From Blautia sp. (GTDB lineage Bacteria; Bacillota; Clostridia; Lachnospirales; Lachnospiraceae): a DNA stretch of 64,000 nucleotides. The notes under the pieces were generated by a model that worked only from the letters and a program-made list of their open reading frames with translations, was not told the DNA's origin and did not search any database. Made by a program: the position numbers and the translations under genes. Of this stretch, positions 60,597 through 64,000 are shown piece by piece (position 1 is the first letter of the stretch; the number at the start of each line of letters is the position of its first letter). Location: NCBI GenBank assembly GCA_017475035.1, contig JAFVGK010000152.1, forward strand, positions 1 to 64,000, given 5' to 3'.

Positions 60597-61613
60597 TTAT
60601 GCCCCATAAAATCCCATAAATGCGGGAACCATAACGATGGCCATCACCACTGCCATCATCATAATCATGGGAAGAAGCAGCTTCGTCGAGGCAACCTCCC
60701 CGAGGATCCTCGCCTTTCTTTTTCTCTCATCCCAGGCTTCGATGGATTCCTTCTCCAGAAGCTCGCTCAGCTGCCGGCTCCCTTTCTGCAGATTCTGAAC
60801 CAGCAAAGTGGCAAGCGTCTTATATCTGACCTGCCCGCACCGCTCCCCGAACCGGTAATATGCTTCTGCTTCCGACATACCTCCATCCATCTCATAGCAG
60901 GTTGTCATCACTTCTTCATAAGCAATGCTGATCCTTTCTTCCTTCTTTTTCTGATAATCTCCTGCCATCTTATAAAAAGCATTTCTTACATTCATCCCCG
61001 CCTGAACAAGCAAAGTAAATTTCATAATCAGCTCGGGATATTCATACAGAAGCTGTTCCCTTCTCTTCTGCTCTGCCCCGGCCTGTTCCCTTCCCTTTAG
61101 AAGCAGCACCGCCGCGGCAGCGATCAGAAACATTCCCGCCAGAAATTCTCCGGAATGATCTGCCGGCCTGGTCCAGCGATATGTCTTTCCTTCCCATTCC
61201 GGCGGCAGATAATAATACTCTCCGTCCTCCATCGACAGGTTAAATTCCGTCATCATCTGGTCAAACGCCATTCTATCCTGTTCTTCTTCACTCGGTTCGT
61301 AAGGCGTCCCGGTCTCCTCTTTTTCCAGCTGCGGCACGTCGACCGTCACTTTAACCGGTTCTCCGCCGTCTATGGAAAGCATAAAGGTTTCATCGTAGGC
61401 GTCGTCCTCCCGCACCATCCGGAAATCCTCCGGAAGAGACGTATCCGCGGACTGCAGGGTTACGATCATTCCCAGGGCGTTTCCAGCAACTGCCACAAAC
61501 AAAAACAGTTTCCTGGTTTTCTCATCAAAATATTCTTTCCCGGGCAGCACCCCGGTCTGAAAGCCCAGAAAAGCTGCCGCCGTCAATAGAAAAATCATGA
61601 TATGCAGCATCAT
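60597..61613 (-). CDS. Type II secretion F-family protein, TadC-like
   Basis: 338 residues. N-terminal helix, external acidic region (LEKEETGTPYEPSEEEQD), a second membrane helix (AGMFLIAAAAVLLLKG), then the T2SSF core with LIMKFTLLVQAGMNVRNAF, RFGERCGQVRYKTLATLLVQ and C-terminal LPMIMMMAVVMAIVMVPAF. It is an inner-membrane platform of the Tad pilus together with TadB. It has a longer external N-terminal part than usual TadC. Follows tadB by about 108 bp. Confidence 0.88.
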   Translation of the reverse strand: MMLHIMIFLLTAAAFLGFQTGVLPGKEYFDEKTRKLFLFVAVAGNALGMIVTLQSADTSLPEDFRMVREDDAYDETFMLSIDGGEPVKVTVDVPQLEKEETGTPYEPSEEEQDRMAFDQMMTEFNLSMEDGEYYYLPPEWEGKTYRWTRPADHSGEFLAGMFLIAAAAVLLLKGREQAGAEQKRREQLLYEYPELIMKFTLLVQAGMNVRNAFYKMAGDYQKKKEERISIAYEEVMTTCYEMDGGMSEAEAYYRFGERCGQVRYKTLATLLVQNLQKGSRQLSELLEKESIEAWDERKRKARILGEVASTKLLLPMIMMMAVVMAIVMVPAFMGFYGA

Positions 61614-61720
61614 CTGTCAATCCACCTTCTTTCAAACTTTCCTGATTATTTACGCCGCACAGGCAGCATCATTCCGCAATAAATCAGTGAACATACTTTT
61701 TTTCAACGGTTCCTCAGCAA

Positions 61721-62671
61721 TCAGACTTCAATATCCACGATCCGTCTTCCCAGCCACCAGGAAAGAGCGTACACCCCCAGACAGGCGCTCATGACGCCGA
61801 CGCCCAGGGCATTGCCGTACAGCACATCCAGAAATCCCGGCGAGGTCAGCTTTAAGTACAGGATGATTCCGATCGGCATCATGCTCATGATCGACTGCTC
61901 GTACTTCTTGGCGCTGACCGTCGCCGCAATTTCCTTTTTCACCTCAATTTTGTCTCCCAGCATTCTTCCCACCTTTTGAAGAATCAGACTCATATCGCCT
62001 CCGGTACGTTTTGCGGTGTAAAACACGGCGGCGAAGTTTTCGATATCCTCCGCTCCTGTCCTGTTTCCCAGATCCATAAACAGATCTTCGATGGGCACGC
62101 TCAGATACAGCTGGTTTTCCATATAATGAAACTCCTCGAGAATATCGGTTCCGGAAGGATACAGCTTCTCCAGATCCCTCGTACAGGCGCAAAGAGCGTT
62201 TTCCACGGAATACCCTGCCTGAACCGCGATATTCAAGGCGACCAGCGCATCACGGAAATGTTCATTGATCAGCCGTTTCCTTCTTATCATACGGCTCATT
62301 CTCTCATGCCGTACATATAAAACAGCTGCCGGGATTACAATCAGCATCATATACAAAGACCTGTAAAACAGATAGTCCAGCAAAGCACAGGCAGCGAGAC
62401 ACTTTCCCAGGACTTCCGCCCACTCCCCGGCGGTAAAGACATACACATCATATCTGCGGGGTTCATCTCCATTCCTTTTATAGGATTCACCGGGAGTTTT
62501 TTCCCTCCCATCCGATTGCCTGATCCGGTCAGACCGGTTTCCTGTCCCTGAGGTTTTGTTATCCTCCTGCGGCCCTGCAGGAGGTGCCTTATGCCCGAAC
62601 AAAGAAGTAAATCCGGGAGTAATGCTCCCCTCTCTTTTTTTCTTTTCCTTGTTTTCTGTCTGACGCTTCAA
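61721..62671 (-). CDS. Type II secretion F-family protein, TadB-like
   Basis: 316 residues with a charged 65-residue N-terminus, then helices and the T2SSF core DALVALNIAVQAGYSVENAL, LYLSVPIEDLFMDLGNRTG, YTAKRTGGDMSLILQKVG. Pairs with TadC to form the Tad pilus platform. Start is TTG 62671 with AAGGAGG upstream inside a family C repeat. No tadA ATPase, pilin or prepilin peptidase gene is present nearby, so the pair is isolated. Confidence 0.86.
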   Translation of the reverse strand: MKRQTENKEKKKREGSITPGFTSLFGHKAPPAGPQEDNKTSGTGNRSDRIRQSDGREKTPGESYKRNGDEPRRYDVYVFTAGEWAEVLGKCLAACALLDYLFYRSLYMMLIVIPAAVLYVRHERMSRMIRRKRLINEHFRDALVALNIAVQAGYSVENALCACTRDLEKLYPSGTDILEEFHYMENQLYLSVPIEDLFMDLGNRTGAEDIENFAAVFYTAKRTGGDMSLILQKVGRMLGDKIEVKKEIAATVSAKKYEQSIMSMMPIGIILYLKLTSPGFLDVLYGNALGVGVMSACLGVYALSWWLGRRIVDIEV

Positions 62672-62991
62672 AATAATATTTACCTCCTTCCAAAACGGAA
62701 TTTTTACATTGACTGAATGTCTTCGGATGATGATTTTGCTGCTTTGTCAATTGGACTGGCGGAAACAAAATCGAAAAAACAAATCACAGTGGAAATCAGC
62801 AGATCAAAAGACTTGTGATCAGGAAGAAATGCCTCTACATAGAATAACCTGAATATACACCGGGGTATCAGCCATGTCTATGACAGATCTTGTCGAAATG
62901 TGGCAGATTTGATTTTTTGCTGTATAATCGCTAAATTTTCCGAATAAAATAAGCACAGGTTTGTGTATATTCGCCAAACCTGTGCTCCTTA
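62672..62991. other. Intergenic region with family C copy 8
   Basis: Family C at 62685-62775: GATTTTGTTTCCGCC / GCTTTGTCAAAATC-like arms, ATCATCCGAAGACATTCAGT, ribosome site of tadB. Beyond 62780 no feature is evident. Confidence 0.6.
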
Positions 62992-63294
62992 TCATGCTTT
63001 CTCTTCTTCCTCGTCCGTTTTCATTTTTTTCCTGGTTTTCCGTTCCCAGGACTTCAGATAAGCCTGCCGCCTCTGAAGCATTTCCTCCGTATCCGGAGCC
63101 TTCTGAATCTCAACAATCTTGTCTATTGAAACTCCCAATACCTGCCCCAGATCATCAATGGTCTGCAAAGTCACATTCCGATTGTGCTTGAGCGCGTCTG
63201 TCGTTCCTCTTGAAAAACCAAAAAATGTCTGCAGGGCATAGGTCGTTATTCCCTGCTCTTTCATCGTGTTCCATAACGGGTCGTAGTTAAACAT
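62992..63294 (-). CDS. Small Xre-type helix-turn-helix regulator
   Basis: 100 residues. HTH region: LWNTMKEQGITTYALQTFF, GFSRGTTDALKHNRNVTLQ, TIDDLGQVLGVSIDKIVEI, the short HTH_26 type, then a Lys/Arg/Glu-rich tail. ATG 63294 has AAGGAGAGG ten bases upstream. Divergent from the 63586 gene; the shared region has two palindromes that could be its operators, implying autoregulation. Confidence 0.82.
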   Translation of the reverse strand: MFNYDPLWNTMKEQGITTYALQTFFGFSRGTTDALKHNRNVTLQTIDDLGQVLGVSIDKIVEIQKAPDTEEMLQRRQAYLKSWERKTRKKMKTDEEEEKA

Positions 63295-63365
63295 GATGCG
63301 ATCCTCTCCTTCATAAACACACGACGATATCGTCAGATCCGTATTTCCGGTAATTCCGGTAATTA

Positions 63366-63441
63366 GGTTTCGAAACCGGTTTACCACCCCATTATATTGA
63401 GATTACATTATTCTGACCATACCCTATATAATGGGTATACT
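63366..63441 (+). promoter_or_regulatory. Divergent promoter region with operator-like palindromes
   Basis: Perfect palindrome GGTTTCGAAACC (63366-63377) and inverted arms ATACCC-N8-GGGTAT (63419-63438), the latter overlapping a TATACT minus-ten box (63436-63441). Confidence 0.6.
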
Positions 63442-63442
63442 A

Positions 63443-63475
63443 TGATACAGGCGGCAAAAGGTCATATAAAAGGGA
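63443..63475. repeat. Family B repeat end
   Basis: ATGATACAGGCGGCAAAAGG TCATATAAAAGG: reverse-complement-like end of family B, directly after the minus-ten box. Confidence 0.55.
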
Positions 63476-63585
63476 GCCCGCAATCTTTCTGTTCACAATG
63501 AGCGGGGTACGGGTGGCATCACTTCCGCCGAACGGGGAATAATACAGAATCATAAAGCGGATCCGGCAGAAAGGAAATAAGAAAC

Positions 63586-63789
63586 GTGGCTCATTTAAGT
63601 TCCGATGAAATTACCAGAATTGCTGAGAAGCTGGAATATGATGAGGTTTTCAGCAGATTTGAAGAACAGGTGATCAGGCATTTGCAGATCTGCCCCATAT
63701 GCCGGGACAGAATCGGAGAAGCGTTGAACGCATTGGAAAAAGATCCGGATTTATCCCGAAAAGTGAAAAATAAACCAGACAGGGAGTGA
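63586..63789 (+). CDS. Small Cys/His protein (67 aa), zinc-finger-like
   Basis: Start is GTG 63586 with AAAGGAAATAAG upstream; 67 residues. MAHLSSDEITRIAEKLEYD helix, then RHLQICPICRDRIGEAL, whose H-x3-C-x2-C arrangement resembles the zinc motif of zf-HC2/anti-sigma proteins. No membrane helix follows, so it may be a soluble regulator or a remnant. No partner sigma factor is adjacent. Confidence 0.55.
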   Translation: MAHLSSDEITRIAEKLEYDEVFSRFEEQVIRHLQICPICRDRIGEALNALEKDPDLSRKVKNKPDRE

Positions 63790-63870
63790 CATTCCGACTC
63801 ATTTGCATTATCCTTAGCGGGACATCCCTTATTACCTGATCCGGATAATACCGGCGCAGGGAAGCGGACG
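63781..63870 (+). promoter_or_regulatory. TPP-riboswitch-like element with atypical 5' half
   Basis: Plus strand TTACCTGATCCGGATAATAC, CCGGCGCAGGGAAGCGG is the THI-box 3' half, comparable with the clear riboswitch at 51.4 kb. The 5' half has GGGAGTG but CGACTCAT instead of the CTGAGA that contacts the pyrimidine. A CCTCCT/AGGAGG hairpin with T6 follows at about 63896-63922. Confidence 0.6.
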
Positions 63871-63922
63871 TTTATGTTTTTTACGGCGAAGCTCCCCTCC
63901 TTATGCTTATAGGAGGTTTTTT

Positions 63923-63976
63923 ATGTCCTGCCGTATCAAACGCGATCGGATATGTAAAAAACAGGCGTCATCCTGA
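63923..63976 (+). CDS. Possible 17-residue ORF at window end
   Basis: ATG after AGGAGGTTTTTT encodes MSCRIKRDRICKKQASS and stops. The ribosome site lies within the hairpin that follows the riboswitch-like element. May be a leader peptide or chance; the regulated gene probably lies beyond the window. Confidence 0.25.
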   Translation: MSCRIKRDRICKKQASS

Positions 63977-64000
63977 TACTGTAAAAAAATCGCAGCCCCA

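Noticed and set aside
1-63475. CRISPR array
   Set aside because: Repeats are scattered, of unequal length and irregular spacing; no spacers or cas genes.
63500-63545. T-box (GGGTGG-like sequence)
   Set aside because: GGGTGGCATCACTTCCGCC lacks the GGGTGGNACCGCG core and no stem I was found.

Overview
The window comes from a fermentative, low-to-mid GC member of the Bacillota, most likely class Clostridia and plausibly Lachnospiraceae. This rests on a large Gram-positive-type SRP RNA, the thiamine ECT protein ThiT under a TPP riboswitch, a class C sortase, VanW, YqeG, LarE, a Tad pilus gene pair, strong AGGAGG ribosome sites and frequent TTG/GTG starts. No rRNA, tRNA, CRISPR array, prophage or complete insertion sequence is visible. 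Genus cannot be fixed from the sequence.

Layout. 0-10 kb: a UvrA2-type ATPase with a decayed monooxygenase remnant upstream, a membrane methyltransferase, two GNAT acetyltransferases, a soluble hybrid histidine kinase, a small Xre regulator and an amidohydrolase, with many dispersed repeats between them. 10-17 kb: SRP RNA with a consensus promoter, LarE, an exported FMN/FAD fumarate-reductase-type flavoprotein, a Big2 surface protein with a long Pro-Thr spacer, an HD hydrolase and a class C sortase. 17-31 kb: MATE exporter, DusB, sialate O-acetylesterase, YqeG, VanW, an unrecognised barrel-like protein, a YuiD-type PAP2 protein, a complete TAXI-TRAP transporter operon (binding protein, DUF1850, fused membrane subunit), a cytidylate-kinase-like protein and a nucleotidyltransferase plus hydrolase pair. 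32-43 kb: a 3D-domain wall protein with an Asp/Tyr linker, an ABC importer of the TrpXYZ/COG2984 type, an aldose epimerase relative, a broken fibronectin-III protein, two tiny related genes, a 2-keto-3-deoxygluconate-type kinase and a membrane hybrid kinase. 43-58 kb: an oligopeptide importer operon in order B-C-D-F-A, a thiT-tatD pair under a TPP riboswitch, a WYL regulator, and an Fe3+-type ABC importer. 58-64 kb: a YbaK/ProX-type deacylase, a diguanylate cyclase, a Uma2 protein, an isolated tadB-tadC pair, an Xre regulator facing a small Cys/His protein, and a TPP-riboswitch-like sequence running into the window end.

The genes describe an anaerobe that imports peptides, amino-acid-like compounds, iron, thiamine and carboxylates, uses an exported flavoprotein as a likely terminal reductase, and displays wall-linked surface proteins.

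The most unusual signal is non-coding. Several families of short dispersed repeats occupy intergenic regions. One family (C, eight loci) is a GATTTTGC...GCAAAATC hairpin followed by a conserved GTCATCCGAAGACATTGAG block that leads directly into the ribosome site of the next gene at seven of eight loci. A pair of identical 101-bp direct repeats brackets a GNAT gene. A roughly 300-nt structured region lies between tatD and the opp operon and shares a 26-bp end with another locus in inverted orientation. In addition, all four substrate-binding proteins appear to lack a lipobox cysteine, which is odd for a monoderm.
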